From: Planctomycetaceae bacterium | GTDB lineage: Bacteria; Planctomycetota; Planctomycetia; Gemmatales; Gemmataceae | Direction: 5' to 3' | NCBI GenBank assembly: GCA_013823135.1 | Contig: PNLP01000023.1 | Coordinates: forward strand, 1 to 64,000 | DNA length: 64,000 nucleotides | In this document: positions 1 to 9,355 of the stretch, in pieces | How the letters are laid out: each line of letters begins with the position of its first letter | Numbering within the stretch: the first letter of the stretch is position 1 | Position numbers and translations under genes: made by a program | Notes under the pieces: model-generated | The model's input: only the letters and a program-made list of their open reading frames with translations | What the model was told of the DNA's origin: nothing | The model's database searches: none

Positions 1-3000
1 CGGAACTTCGACCCCATCGCCTCCAGCACCGCATACGTGAACACACCGTGACCCAGCTTGTTGTCCTCGAATGAGAGCTCGCTCTGGTCGCACGCCGCGA
101 TCACCGTTGGCCCCTGCCCGTTCGGGACGAACCGCCGCAGCACGTTCGCCTCGATCACACCACCCGCGTGGCACGTATCCAGCAGCACGAGCTTGCGGCA
201 GTTGATCCCCGATAGCGCCTCGAACAATTCCTCGCCCGTGATCGCCGTGGTGCCGGGTTTGGTGGGTGCGTAGTCCGGGCAGCAGAACACGAACACGCCG
301 GAATCGGCAGGCATCCCGCGAGCTTGCACCCCCATCGGCGGCGGCGGCAGCGGCTTACCCGTCGGTGAGAGCAAGTCGCCGTGGCCCGCGAAGAACACCA
401 CCAGCAGATCGTCCGGCCGCACGCCCGACTTCTTGATCTCGGCGAGCGAAGCCATGATTCCCTTGCGCTCGGCCGCGCCGTCGAGAACTGTGGTGACCGC
501 ACCAATCGGGAACTGCTTCCCCGGCCCGCGATACGTCAGGAGTTCGCGGGAAAGCCCCTCGGCGTCGGCCTTGGCCTTGGTCAGGTCGCCGAACGCACGC
601 ACCCCGGCCACCGCGCCACGGTGCGGGGCGTAGTTGTTGATCCCGACCGCGACCCCGGTGAGGTGCGGGTCGGGTGCCTTCGCGGGATTGTTCACGATGC
701 CGCTCGCCTCGCTGCGACCGCGAGCCGGGTTCAGCGCGAGCACCGTGACGTGGTTGTCCCCCGCACGGAACGCCGCCGCGGGAATCGTCACGTCCTCGCG
801 AACGGCTTCCTTCCCCTTCCCGTCCCACACGCGGAAGCGGTAGTCGTTCACCCACAGTTCGATGCGGTCGGGGAGCAGGTCCGGGTTGTTCCCGCGTGGG
901 TTCACGGCGATGGTGAGCCGCACGCCGTCGTCGCGCACGACCGTGTTCTTCAGCACCAACTCGACAGGTGAAGGCTCGACCTCGCGGAACGAACGCTTCA
1001 CGGGGTTGTCGCCGAGTGCTTCCTTGAGAGCTTCCGCGACGGAGCGCGTGCCGATGAGCTTGGAAACCACGTCGGGCCGCAGGTACAGGTGCTTGTAGCG
1101 TTCGAGCGGTTGGAACTCGGGCGTCCCCGTCACATCGGGCGAGTTCACGTGCCAGCCCACCATGCGGTCGCCGTGGGCCGACGCCGTGTAGTAGTACGAC
1201 CCGTGCCACATCCACACGATGGAATCGGTGATTCGGCCGCGATCATCGAACGCGGGGAACCACTTCCACAGCGGGCGTTGCTTGATGCGCGACGGCGTGG
1301 CACGGCGGTCCCCCTGTGGCGACACCCACCCGAAGAACAGTTCCACCCCCGACCGTGGGTGCGCCAGTGCCGCGGCAGCGGCTTCGGCGGTGCCGACTTC
1401 GGGCCGCTTGGGGCGACGGTCGAACTTCGCTTCCCCGCCGATGGCGAGCAACTCGATCCGGTCGCCCTTGCTCAACCCGGCTTCCCACGCAGGCGAACCG
1501 ATATCGACCGCGGTCACGGTCAGCTGCCCGTCGTCCACCGCGAACGACCCGCCGAACGCGGCCTCGGCCTTCCAGTCTTCGAGGCTCCACGCGGCGACCG
1601 TCTGATCCGAACCCGCTGTCACGAACCACTTCCCGGTCTTGTCGGCGGCGATCGCGTTCACCTCCGCACCGTGGCCAACGAACAGCTTCGACCGCGGCAG
1701 TTCCGCGACCCCCGTGCGTGCGTCCTTCACCACCCGCTCGGGGTTCAACTCGAACAGCGAGCACCCGTAGTAGTGCCCGATGAGGACGCGGGCTGGCTTC
1801 CCTTCCGGGGTGGGGACGAAGCTGTAACACGTCGGCGATTGATCGAGGTCGGGGTCGAGTTGCAGGCGCAATTGCTCGCGGGTGCCGTCGGCTTTCGCAC
1901 GCTCGGCGTACCAGATGAAACGGCTCGCGGTGTCGGGGACGATCTCCCAGCCAGCGGCCGTGTTGAGTGGGCCGATCCAGTTCCCGCGTTCGCTGCTCGA
2001 CGGCATGAATCGCGGGATGTTGAACCGCACCCACGGGCCGCTCGCGCGGTCGTTCGGGTCGGTGGCAGCGGGGTTGCGGCCGGTCTTCACCGCGACCACT
2101 TCGCCGTTCTCGGACAGGTTGATTCCGTGCAGCCGGCGACCGTTCCCACGCACCACGGAGACGGGCTTCTCGGGCTTCGCCAGATCGAGGAGCGTGACCT
2201 CGTCGGCGTCACCGCCGGCGATCGCGAGCCGGTCCTCGGTAGGGTGGAACGTCATCGCTTCCGCGCGGCCGGGGTGCGGCAGTTTCTTCGGCTCCGCGAG
2301 TTTCTCGGCGGTCGGGTTGTCGTACACCCAGATCTGGTCGTCGGGCTCCATGTAGAAGCGCGGCTTCTTCGCCACGGCTGGCAGTGCCGCACCGACGCCG
2401 ATCGCCACCTTTGCCGTCTTCGGGTGAACCGCGAGTGAGCGCACGAAGTGATCGGTCGGCAGTTCGATCCGCCGCGATTGCTTGCCGTCGGCCGACCACA
2501 GCGTGACATACGGCCAGCCGGTTTCGCCGATGACGAGCCACTTCCCGTCGCCCGTCCACACCGCGTTGTTCACGAACGCGGTTTCGCCCTTCGCACCCTT
2601 GATCTCGAACAGCGTGCGGCCCTTCGGTGCGGGTGCTGCCGGGTCGTCGGTGAGTTTTTCGCGAAGGTCGAACGCCGTGACCTGCCCGCGATACGAAACG
2701 CCGAGCAGCGTGTCGGCGTCGGGGAAGCGGATGCCACGGGTGAAGTTCAACTGGCCGGGCTTGGGGTTGTCGAAGTAACCCGCACACGCGGGTGCGTTCC
2801 ACACGCGATCGCCCTCGGGCTTGTCGAGCTTCTTCGGCTCCCACAGCCACAGCGTGCCGTCGGCGGTGCCGAACCCGACGCGCTTGCCGTCCGGGTGGAA
2901 CGCGATGGCCGTGACCGCGTCGTGGTAGCCGCCCTCGCGGGTGCGGGGCCAGGTGATCGCCACCGTCTCGCCGGTTTCGCGGTCGAGGATCGCCACGGAA

Positions 3001-3359
3001 CTGATCTTCAGCCCGTACCCGCCAATTGCGACGCGCTTGCCATCGGGGCTCGCAGCCAGGCACTTCACGCCACCGAGTTGGTCGCGCCAGCCACGCCACC
3101 GCAGCACGCGGGCACGGTCCGGGGACGCATCCAGCCCCGCAGCCGAGTGCGGCCACACGCGGACGACCTTGTCGTCGCCGCCCGCGAGCAGAGCGCTGCC
3201 ATCGGCGGTGAACTGCACCATGTCCGCGGTTCCGACACGCCCGCCCGCTTCGACGACCACCTCCGGTTCGTCGCGCGCACGGCGGTCGAACTGCTGGGCA
3301 TCCCCGACGTTGGCGAGGAACAAGGCGAGCGAGAAACCGATGGCAAGACGTGCGAGCAC
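1..3359 (-). CDS. WD40-repeat / PDZ-like / caspase (peptidase C14) protein, 3' end cut by window
   Basis: One open frame runs from a GTG at 3359 (stop TAA just upstream at 3393-3395; GGGGG about 6 bases before the GTG) to the window edge, about 1119 residues. An N-terminal hydrophobic stretch looks like a signal sequence. Residues about 30-600 carry degenerate WD40 blades, residues about 607-640 resemble a PDZ domain (SPAWEAGLSKGD), and residues about 900 onward form a caspase-fold peptidase. The catalytic His (FFAGHGD, residue 993) and Cys (LLDTCHAGG, residue 1063) are both present, so it is probably an active cysteine protease. Metacaspase-WD40 fusions are common in Planctomycetes; substrate unknown. 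It is transcribed away from the EamA gene. Confidence 0.85.
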   Translation of the reverse strand, partial: MLARLAIGFSLALFLANVGDAQQFDRRARDEPEVVVEAGGRVGTADMVQFTADGSALLAGGDDKVVRVWPHSAAGLDASPDRARVLRWRGWRDQLGGVKCLAASPDGKRVAIGGYGLKISSVAILDRETGETVAITWPRTREGGYHDAVTAIAFHPDGKRVGFGTADGTLWLWEPKKLDKPEGDRVWNAPACAGYFDNPKPGQLNFTRGIRFPDADTLLGVSYRGQVTAFDLREKLTDDPAAPAPKGRTLFEIKGAKGETAFVNNAVWTGDGKWLVIGETGWPYVTLWSADGKQSRRIELPTDHFVRSLAVHPKTAKVAIGVGAALPAVAKKPRFYMEPDDQIWVYDNPTAEKLAEPKKLPHPGRAEAMTFHPTEDRLAIAGGDADEVTLLDLAKPEKPVSVVRGNGRRLHGINLSENGEVVAVKTGRNPAATDPNDRASGPWVRFNIPRFMPSSSERGNWIGPLNTAAGWEIVPDTASRFIWYAERAKADGTREQLRLQLDPDLDQSPTCYSFVPTPEGKPARVLIGHYYGCSLFELNPERVVKDARTGVAELPRSKLFVGHGAEVNAIAADKTGKWFVTAGSDQTVAAWSLEDWKAEAAFGGSFAVDDGQLTVTAVDIGSPAWEAGLSKGDRIELLAIGGEAKFDRRPKRPEVGTAEAAAAALAHPRSGVELFFGWVSPQGDRRATPSRIKQRPLWKWFPAFDDRGRITDSIVWMWHGSYYYTASAHGDRMVGWHVNSPDVTGTPEFQPLERYKHLYLRPDVVSKLIGTRSVAEALKEALGDNPVKRSFREVEPSPVELVLKNTVVRDDGVRLTIAVNPRGNNPDLLPDRIELWVNDYRFRVWDGKGKEAVREDVTIPAAAFRAGDNHVTVLALNPARGRSEASGIVNNPAKAPDPHLTGVAVGINNYAPHRGAVAGVRAFGDLTKAKADAEGLSRELLTYRGPGKQFPIGAVTTVLDGAAERKGIMASLAEIKKSGVRPDDLLVVFFAGHGDLLSPTGKPLPPPPMGVQARGMPADSGVFVFCCPDYAPTKPGTTAITGEELFEALSGINCRKLVLLDTCHAGGVIEANVLRRFVPNGQGPTVIAACDQSELSFEDNKLGHGVFTYAVLEAMGSKF

Positions 3360-3461
3360 GGCAGCCCCCGAAATGAGTGTGCGGTCACAGTGTTAGGTTA
3401 TGCAGAAATGGTGTCCGGAACGGACACATGAGAAGTACTGCGGATAACGCGGTAAGTTTTC

Positions 3462-3529
3462 GGCGAGCGGGGGACGTGAGTCCCCTGATCCCATTGCAAC
3501 AATCAGGGGACTCACGTCCCCCGCTCGCC
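3462..3529. repeat. Family A inverted-repeat element
   Basis: Perfect 28-bp inverted arms (3462-3489 and 3502-3529) around a 12-base loop. Each arm is itself a small hairpin (GGGGAC..GTCCCC). The element sits between divergent genes, the caspase protein (minus) and the EamA transporter (plus), so it cannot be only a terminator. Confidence 0.9.
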
Positions 3530-3568
3530 ATGGTCGCCAATCCGCTGCGTCAGCGATATTGTTCCAGT

Positions 3569-4543
3569 ATGTCCCACCCCAACGCGCGACCGTACATCTG
3601 GATGCTTTGCGGCAGTTTCTCGTTCACCCTCATGGGCGTGCTCGCACACGTTCTGCTCCAGAGCAACCGGACGTGCGACTGGCAGACGGTCGCGGTGTTT
3701 CGTGCGGGAATCGTGGCGGCCCTCGCTGCGGCAATCGCACTGGCCACCGGCGTGAAACTCGTCTTCTGGCCCTGGCGGCTGTGGCTCCGCAGCGTCTCGG
3801 GTAGCTGCTCGATGCTCTGCACGTTTTATGCGTTCGACAAACTGCCAGTGGCGGACGTGTTCACGCTCACGAACACGTTTCCCATCTGGGTCGCGCTGCT
3901 GTCGTGGCCGCTGTACGGGCAATCGCCGGGGTTGAAGGTTCTCGGGGCCGTGATGGTCGGCGTCGTGGGCGTGGCGCTCGTGGAACAGCCGCACTTCGCA
4001 AGCGGGAACTTCGGCGTCCTGGCAGCGCTGGCCGCGGCCGGGTTCACCGCCGTCGCCATGCTGGGGCTGCATTCGCTGAGCAACCTCGCGCCACTCGCGG
4101 TCGTCGCCCACTTCTCGGCCGTCGCCACCGGGTTCTGCCTCGTGGCCGCCGTGGCCACCCCACTGGAACACGACCCCATGGCTGTTGCCCAGCCGAGGGT
4201 CGCACTCGAACTGCTGGGCATGGGTCTCGCGGCGCTCGTGGGGCAGTTATTCCTGACGCTCGCCTTCTCGCACGGCGCACCCGCGAAGGTATCGGTCGTC
4301 GGCCTGACGCAGATCGTGTTCGGGCTGGGCTTCGGCATCTGCCTGTTCAACCACGAGGTCAACTGGCTGACACTGGTGGGCACCGTGCTGGTGATCGCGC
4401 CAACGGCGTGGCTGCTATCACGCCCCGCGGATCACAGCCCGGCGAGCGGGGGACGTGAGTCCCCCGGTTCTTCCCAGCATTCGGATTCATCCGAACAACC
4501 GGGGGACTCACGTCCCCCGCTCGCCAAGAGCTCATCCCCATGA
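3569..4543 (+). CDS. EamA/DMT-family membrane transporter
   Basis: 324 residues with about ten hydrophobic segments in two repeated halves, the pattern of the drug/metabolite transporter superfamily (EamA). The start is the ATG at 3569; an in-frame extension upstream would run through the 3462-3529 repeat and looks artificial. Residues from about 291 to 319 are not transporter sequence: they translate a family A repeat (4441-4525), giving an Ala-Ser-Gly-Gly and Pro-rich tail. The TGA overlaps the next gene's ATG (ATGA at 4540-4543), so the two are probably translationally coupled. Substrate not predictable. Confidence 0.82.
   Translation: MSHPNARPYIWMLCGSFSFTLMGVLAHVLLQSNRTCDWQTVAVFRAGIVAALAAAIALATGVKLVFWPWRLWLRSVSGSCSMLCTFYAFDKLPVADVFTLTNTFPIWVALLSWPLYGQSPGLKVLGAVMVGVVGVALVEQPHFASGNFGVLAALAAAGFTAVAMLGLHSLSNLAPLAVVAHFSAVATGFCLVAAVATPLEHDPMAVAQPRVALELLGMGLAALVGQLFLTLAFSHGAPAKVSVVGLTQIVFGLGFGICLFNHEVNWLTLVGTVLVIAPTAWLLSRPADHSPASGGRESPGSSQHSDSSEQPGDSRPPLAKSSSP
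4441..4525. repeat. Family A inverted-repeat element inside the end of the EamA gene
   Basis: 29-bp perfect inverted arms (4441-4469, 4497-4525) with a 27-base loop. It lies wholly inside the EamA reading frame, immediately before the start of the DUF58 gene, and is read as PASGGRESP, the same frame used by the copy in metH. Confidence 0.9.
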
Positions 4544-5409
4544 CCGCCGAGCCCTTACTCACGCCAGATGTTCTCCGCAAACTGGAGACGCTCGAACTCA
4601 TCTCACGCAAGGCGAAAGCCGGGCGGCAACGCGGTGATCGGCTCTCGAAGCGGAAAGGTCGCGGGGCCGAGTTCGCCGACTTTCGCCCATACTCCAGCGG
4701 CGACGATCTGCGATTCCTCGACTGGGGGCTGTTCGCCCGCTTCGAACGACTCTTCTTGCGGCTGTTCCTCGAAGACGAAGACCTGCACGTTCACCTGCTA
4801 CTTGATGTCAGCCGGTCGATGGCGTTCGGCGAGCCGCAGAAGTTGCTGTTTGCGAAGCGTGTGGCTGCCGCAATCGGGTTTGTCGGGCTCGTGAACCTCG
4901 ATCGCGTTACAGTCACCGCGTTCGCCGAGAAGTCGCTCGGAAAGAGCCCGCCGTTCCGGGGCCGCCCAGCGCTCTCCCGGTTGCTCGCGTACCTCGATGA
5001 ACTGGAACCCCAGGCGGCTGGCGACTTCAATCGATCCATGCGGATGATCGCGCCGACGCTCACGGGCCGTGGGGTCGTGGTGGTGTTGAGTGACTTTCTG
5101 GACAAGGCTGGGGTCGCGGACGGTTTGCGGTTCCTCGCATCCCGCGGGCTCGACACGACTGCCGTGCAGGTGCTTGCTCCCGAAGAAGTGGAACCGGCCG
5201 TGGTCGGCGACTTGCGATTGACCGACGCCGAGGACGGGACGACCGCCGAGGTTACAGTCACGGCCGACTTGCTGGACCGCTACCGACGAGCGGTCGCGGC
5301 GTTTCGCACGCGACTCACCGGCGACTGCAACCGCCTCGGCATCTCGTTGCTACAAACGACGAGCGACCTTCCGTTCGACCGGGTCGCACTCCGAATGCTC
5401 CGCGGTTAG
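4540..5409 (+). CDS. DUF58 domain (vWA-like) protein
   Basis: 289 residues. The N-terminal half carries the DUF58 signature (RGAEFADFRPYSSGDD, then a DWG motif near residue 61) and a von Willebrand A-like fold with a MIDAS-type DVSRSM at residues 89-94. DUF58 proteins usually pair with a MoxR AAA+ ATPase and transmembrane vWA proteins; none of those is next to it here. It overlaps the upstream EamA stop by 4 bases. Role unknown beyond the family's general link to protein-complex assembly. Confidence 0.85.
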   Translation: MTAEPLLTPDVLRKLETLELISRKAKAGRQRGDRLSKRKGRGAEFADFRPYSSGDDLRFLDWGLFARFERLFLRLFLEDEDLHVHLLLDVSRSMAFGEPQKLLFAKRVAAAIGFVGLVNLDRVTVTAFAEKSLGKSPPFRGRPALSRLLAYLDELEPQAAGDFNRSMRMIAPTLTGRGVVVVLSDFLDKAGVADGLRFLASRGLDTTAVQVLAPEEVEPAVVGDLRLTDAEDGTTAEVTVTADLLDRYRRAVAAFRTRLTGDCNRLGISLLQTTSDLPFDRVALRMLRG

Positions 5410-5510
5410 TGTTTGGTGTTTGGTGTTTGGTGTTTGGTGCTGCAATCAGACTCACCACGCCACTTCCCCTGTTTCGAATCACCAAACACCAAACACCAAA
5501 CACTAAACAC
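5409..5510. repeat. Inverted repeat of GTGTTTGGT units
   Basis: Left arm (5409-5439) is four tandem copies of a TTTGGTG-like unit and the right arm (5480-5510) is the reverse complement with small differences, around a 40-base loop. It begins at the last base of the DUF58 stop codon and ends just short of the stop of the convergent membrane-protein gene, so it may act as a bidirectional terminator. Confidence 0.8.
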
Positions 5511-5513
5511 GAA

Positions 5514-6128
5514 CTACGCCCGGCTACCGAAGTATGCTGCAACGCTGGCGATCAGCATCCCTTCCCAGATTTGCATCGCTTGAAAACTTGGTCGGTCAGA
5601 CAGTTTCGGCAGAATCGCGAACTGGAAAATCGTCTCGGCGAAGAGCAGGAAGAACGCGATCACGCCAATCCAGGCCCGAATGCTGTAAAAGAAGGGGTTG
5701 CCGCGACCGAGCACAGACCGCAAGAAAAGCGACGCGCCGAACCCGCCAGCCAGGCACCCCAGCAGCACCGGCCACTGCGGGAGTTCCGCAATGCTGGGCG
5801 TCAGTTGGTAACCCAGTCGGGTCGGGTCTTTGATGGCCATATAGATCACCACGGCGATGCTGCCACCCACGAAGAGAACGCGCATCACCCAGGGGAAGAG
5901 TGCCGATTCCCGCACTTCTTGAACGTGGTGCGATGCGAACGCCAGGAACACCAGCGTCAGCAGAAAGAAGTGGGCGAGTGGTGCCGTGGGCAGGGGTTGC
6001 GTATCCCACGGGACTAGCAACAAGATCCAGAAGAACGAGCAGATCATCAGCGACAGAATGCCGCGAACACTCCCGACGGGGAGCCCGAACGGTTGAAACT
6101 CTTCCGGCCGTGGTGTGCTGATCGACAT
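5514..6128 (-). CDS. Hypothetical membrane protein
   Basis: 204 residues, ATG at 6128. About five or six hydrophobic segments (near residues 24-42, 47-65, 80-98, 120-137, 150-172 and 190-203), a short hydrophilic N-terminus and no recognisable catalytic motif. I do not recognise the family. It is convergent with the DUF58 gene and divergent from the lipoprotein gene that follows. Confidence 0.75.
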   Translation of the reverse strand: MSISTPRPEEFQPFGLPVGSVRGILSLMICSFFWILLLVPWDTQPLPTAPLAHFFLLTLVFLAFASHHVQEVRESALFPWVMRVLFVGGSIAVVIYMAIKDPTRLGYQLTPSIAELPQWPVLLGCLAGGFGASLFLRSVLGRGNPFFYSIRAWIGVIAFFLLFAETIFQFAILPKLSDRPSFQAMQIWEGMLIASVAAYFGSRA

Positions 6129-6331
6129 TGGTTGCCTCGTTGTGTGGAAGTGTTTCTATAAGCCAGTTCGCTCCGAGGGGCAAAACCTTTCCGCGGCTGT
6201 CGATCTTCCACAATGCCAAGACGTCTGGCACGAATCCCGGATATCGTCGTGTTTGCCGCGTTTGGTGGCGACACTCATCGGCGTGGCACTGAAGCCGAAG
6301 AATTCCGCCACCGTGCTTGTGGGAGGTTCCC

Positions 6332-7558
6332 GTGATTCGCGTTCCCGTGGTCTTGAGTCTCGTTGGCTTCGTCGGTCTCCTCGTGGGTTGTGGTGGCGGG
6401 GCGAATTCCACCGCACCCGAGGTTCCGACCCCGGTGAAGGTCACTCCACCACCCGGCGACCCGTCCACATCGGGACCGGTGGGACAGGAAGCCGATCTCT
6501 ACGAGATTGATCCCGCCAAGCACATCCTGCCGCAAACCCCGGCTCGGGGGCGACTCCGTGGCAAACCGTTCACGCCCGACCGCGTCGAGCTCGAAGGCAA
6601 GCGACTCTCTTTCCGACAGGGGAAGGACTTCTTCGCGGACCTGGAACTCTCCCTTCAGTTGAACGACAAGAAAGACCTGACCGACGGCTTGAAGCAGATT
6701 GTCCGCACGTCGCAGAAATGGAGCGATGGCATTCCGTCGCTCCAGGTTTCCTCCCGGGAAGGGAAGAACTTGCCGGACACCAAGTTCATCAGCGACGACT
6801 ACGCGCTGACGCTGGAACTGGGCAAGGCCACCAAGGGGAAAATTCCGGGGAGCATCTACATTTGCCTGCCGGATTCGCACCGGAGCTATCTGGTTGGAAC
6901 GTTCGTGGCACAGCGGAAACGCACGCTTTACGAGCCCCCCGGTGAAGACGATGTCCCGTTCATCCAGGGGACGATCACGCCACCAGCTAAGAAGGATCAG
7001 ACGGTGTGGGTCGGGTATGTCGGCCAGTTGGCCGATGGAAAGGTCATCTCGGACAGCGCCGGCTCGACGGCATTCGACACGGGCGGGGGTGGCGTGAGGT
7101 CGCAGACGTATGCACCACGCATGGCCGGCCTTCGATTCGAGAAGCATGTGGCGAAATTCGATTTCGTCAATCTCCCACCCGGTCGTTATCTCGTCCACGC
7201 ACGGTTGAGCGATGGCCCAGCCGGGTGGGTCTGGGCCAACGTGGCCGCGGGAGATCGGATTACCACCGACCTCAAGCTTGAAGCCTTCAAGCTGGGGACT
7301 GTGGAGGTAAAGGTGCCAACGCGAGTGAACGAGGTTCGACTCGTTCCAACCGATCTGGGCACCCCGCCTCCGGATGCGAACTTCCTTCGCACTCTGGCCA
7401 ATACGCTCGACCTCAAGGGCAAAGCAATGGATGGCGTGGCGAAGATCACGAATGTTCCCGTGGGGAAATATCAGGTTCGTGCGGGCGATTTGCAGGCCGA
7501 TATCGAGGTGGTCGTCGATGAGACCGTGAAGGTAGAACTGACACCCGCGAAGAAGTGA
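6332..7558 (+). CDS. Predicted lipoprotein, unknown function
   Basis: 408 residues from a GTG at 6332 with GGGAGG at 6321-6326 (5-base spacing); a TTG at 6317 is the alternative. A hydrophobic leader ends in LLVGCG, a lipobox, so the mature protein is probably lipid-anchored at the new N-terminal Cys. The linker after it is Pro/Thr-rich. The rest is beta-rich with a carboxypeptidase-regulatory-like pattern (PPGRYLVHA, VPVGKYQVRAG) common in planctomycete envelope proteins. The next gene follows after 16 bases. Confidence 0.75.
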   Translation: MIRVPVVLSLVGFVGLLVGCGGGANSTAPEVPTPVKVTPPPGDPSTSGPVGQEADLYEIDPAKHILPQTPARGRLRGKPFTPDRVELEGKRLSFRQGKDFFADLELSLQLNDKKDLTDGLKQIVRTSQKWSDGIPSLQVSSREGKNLPDTKFISDDYALTLELGKATKGKIPGSIYICLPDSHRSYLVGTFVAQRKRTLYEPPGEDDVPFIQGTITPPAKKDQTVWVGYVGQLADGKVISDSAGSTAFDTGGGGVRSQTYAPRMAGLRFEKHVAKFDFVNLPPGRYLVHARLSDGPAGWVWANVAAGDRITTDLKLEAFKLGTVEVKVPTRVNEVRLVPTDLGTPPPDANFLRTLANTLDLKGKAMDGVAKITNVPVGKYQVRAGDLQADIEVVVDETVKVELTPAKK

Positions 7559-7574
7559 CCCAAGGACCACGACG

Positions 7575-8096
7575 ATGGAATTCGATCGCTCGAAGTACCC
7601 GGCTGCGGTCGCCGAACTGCTGGCGGCTCAGCCCTGTGCCCCACTCGGGCCGGGCACACCAGATGCGTCCGTGCGGGCCAAGCTCGCTGCCCTTGATGCC
7701 GCGGCGCTGGGCGGTCGCATCGTGGACCGGGACATGGCCGCGTGTTGTCGGTCGGGGTTGTGGCTCGCGTTCAACTACCTGGACGAATCGCACAAGATCA
7801 GCCAGGAGGTGGAGACCCGCACGGGGAGCTTCTGGCACGCGATCATGCATCGCCGCGAGCCAGACCCCTTCAACTCGAAATACTGGTGGCGACGTGTCGG
7901 GTCGCACCCGGTGCTCGACCAACTCCGCGAACAGGCCACGCCGCTGGGCTACACCTTCACCACCCCCGAAGCGTTTGTGGACTTCTGCGAGCGGGTCCGC
8001 GACACGGACACACCCGACGAGAAACTCGCGCAGCAAGTGCAACTGCTGGAGTGGCGACTCCTCTTCGATCACTGCTACCGGAAGGCTGTCGGGTAG
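7575..8096 (+). CDS. Hypothetical protein, probably co-transcribed with the lipoprotein
   Basis: 173 residues from ATG 7575; no signal peptide or membrane segment. Notable residues include an Asp-Glu-Ser-His stretch (residues about 75-78), a Trp-His pair and a WWRR segment, suggesting a compact helical soluble protein. I do not recognise the family with confidence. It ends 3 bases before the stop of the convergent trpD gene. Confidence 0.7.
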   Translation: MEFDRSKYPAAVAELLAAQPCAPLGPGTPDASVRAKLAALDAAALGGRIVDRDMAACCRSGLWLAFNYLDESHKISQEVETRTGSFWHAIMHRREPDPFNSKYWWRRVGSHPVLDQLREQATPLGYTFTTPEAFVDFCERVRDTDTPDEKLAQQVQLLEWRLLFDHCYRKAVG

Positions 8097-8099
8097 CCA

Positions 8100-9122
8100 T
8101 TATCCGTGAATCAGCGTTTCGAGCACATCGCGGGGGGTGCCAGCCTTCAGTGCGGCATCGGCGGCCTCCACGCCCTCCTTCAGCGTCTTCACCGCTTCCG
8201 CGGCCCACATTGCCGCGGCCGCGTTCGCCAGGATGATCCGCCGGGCTGGGCCGTCCTCGTTGTTCAGCACACTCCGAATGATCGCAGCGCTCTCGGTCGG
8301 GTTCGCCGCCTTGATCGAATCCAGTCGCACCGCCGCCAGGCCGAACTCGTCCGGGTTCCACTCCCGTACTTCGTACTCCTCTCCACGCACCACCCGCACC
8401 ATCGTCGGGGCTGCGAGGCTCACCTCGTCGAGGCCGTCGAAGCTGCACACCAACACAGCTTGCCGTGTGCCGAGCGCCGCGATTGCCCCCGCGAGCGGGT
8501 CGAGGAGTTCCGGCTTGCCAACGCCGAGTAGCTGATACGGGGCACTCGCGGGGTTCGCCAGCGGGCCGAGCAGGTTGAAGATTGTGCGGATCCCGAGCTT
8601 GCGGCGAAGGTCGGCAACGTGAGCCATGCCACGATGAAACTGGGGGGCGTAGCAGAACGCGAAGCCCACGCGGTCAAGGCACTTCTGTGCCCACTCCGGG
8701 CCGGTTTCGATCGGTACGCCCAACTCACGAAGCACATCGGCGCTGCCGGATTTGCTGGAGACGGCGCGGTTGCCGTGCTTCACCACCGGAACCCCCGCAC
8801 CGCACGCCACGAGCGCGGCCGCGGTGCTGATGTTGAACGTGCCACTCTCGTCGCCACCGGTGCCGCAGGTATCGAGCACGGGGCCGGACACAGGTACGAG
8901 GCGAACCATCTGTTCGCGCAGAACGAGCGCAGCCGCAGCAATCTCATCGGCCGTTTCGCCCTTCATGCGCAGGGCGGTGAGGAACGCGGCTCCGCGAGCG
9001 TCGTCCACACGGCCAGCGACCAGATCGCGCACGGCCTCCGTGACGCGACCCGCGGGCAAGTCCTGCCCGGTGAGCAGCAACGGGAACAACTCAGGGAACC
9101 AGTTCGGTGATGGCAACTGCAC
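8100..9122 (-). CDS. trpD: Anthranilate phosphoribosyltransferase
   Basis: Catalyses transfer of the phosphoribosyl group of PRPP to anthranilate, the second committed step of tryptophan synthesis, in the cytoplasm. Family motifs present: DTCGTGGD (PRPP binding), NISTAAALV, the KHGNRAVSSKSGSADVLRELG block and RTIFNLLGPLANP. The chosen GTG at 9122 gives 340 residues, the usual family length; the frame stays open to 9218 but the extra residues do not resemble TrpD. No other trp gene is in the window, so it is an isolated trp gene. Confidence 0.92.
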   Translation of the reverse strand: MQLPSPNWFPELFPLLLTGQDLPAGRVTEAVRDLVAGRVDDARGAAFLTALRMKGETADEIAAAALVLREQMVRLVPVSGPVLDTCGTGGDESGTFNISTAAALVACGAGVPVVKHGNRAVSSKSGSADVLRELGVPIETGPEWAQKCLDRVGFAFCYAPQFHRGMAHVADLRRKLGIRTIFNLLGPLANPASAPYQLLGVGKPELLDPLAGAIAALGTRQAVLVCSFDGLDEVSLAAPTMVRVVRGEEYEVREWNPDEFGLAAVRLDSIKAANPTESAAIIRSVLNNEDGPARRIILANAAAAMWAAEAVKTLKEGVEAADAALKAGTPRDVLETLIHG

Positions 9123-9210
9123 GCGGCTACCAACTTTGGACTGAGGAAAGGGGACTCCTGGTAAAATCCTACAGGAATCGCGTCGATTCGTGCAATTTCT
9201 GACTTTCTTT

Positions 9211-9250
9211 CTGTACACCTGTTACTTATACTTCCATACATGGTGGACAG
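9211..9250 (+). promoter_or_regulatory. Candidate lexA promoter/operator
   Basis: A 9-bp imperfect inverted repeat, CTGTACACC at 9211-9219 and GGTGGACAG at 9242-9250, flanks a good -10-like TATACT at 9227-9232. No convincing -35 is visible. LexA usually represses its own gene, so this symmetric pair around the promoter is a reasonable autoregulatory operator. It is not the Gram-positive or the gamma-proteobacterial SOS box. Confidence 0.4.
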
Positions 9251-9355
9251 GCGTAGGAGTTCCGATGATCGGGTAAACCAGTCTGATCCGGCAACTTTCG
9301 CAATCCCACCCCCAAACAACCCATCTCTCCAACACCCAATCCACGGGGGTCTGCC

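Noticed and set aside
1089..2438. Plus-strand ORF of 449 codons
   Set aside because: Antisense to the continuous WD40-caspase frame, and no protein family is recognisable.
3462..3529. Family A repeats as a CRISPR array
   Set aside because: The copies are scattered, inverted pairs rather than regularly spaced direct repeats with unique spacers, and no cas gene is present.
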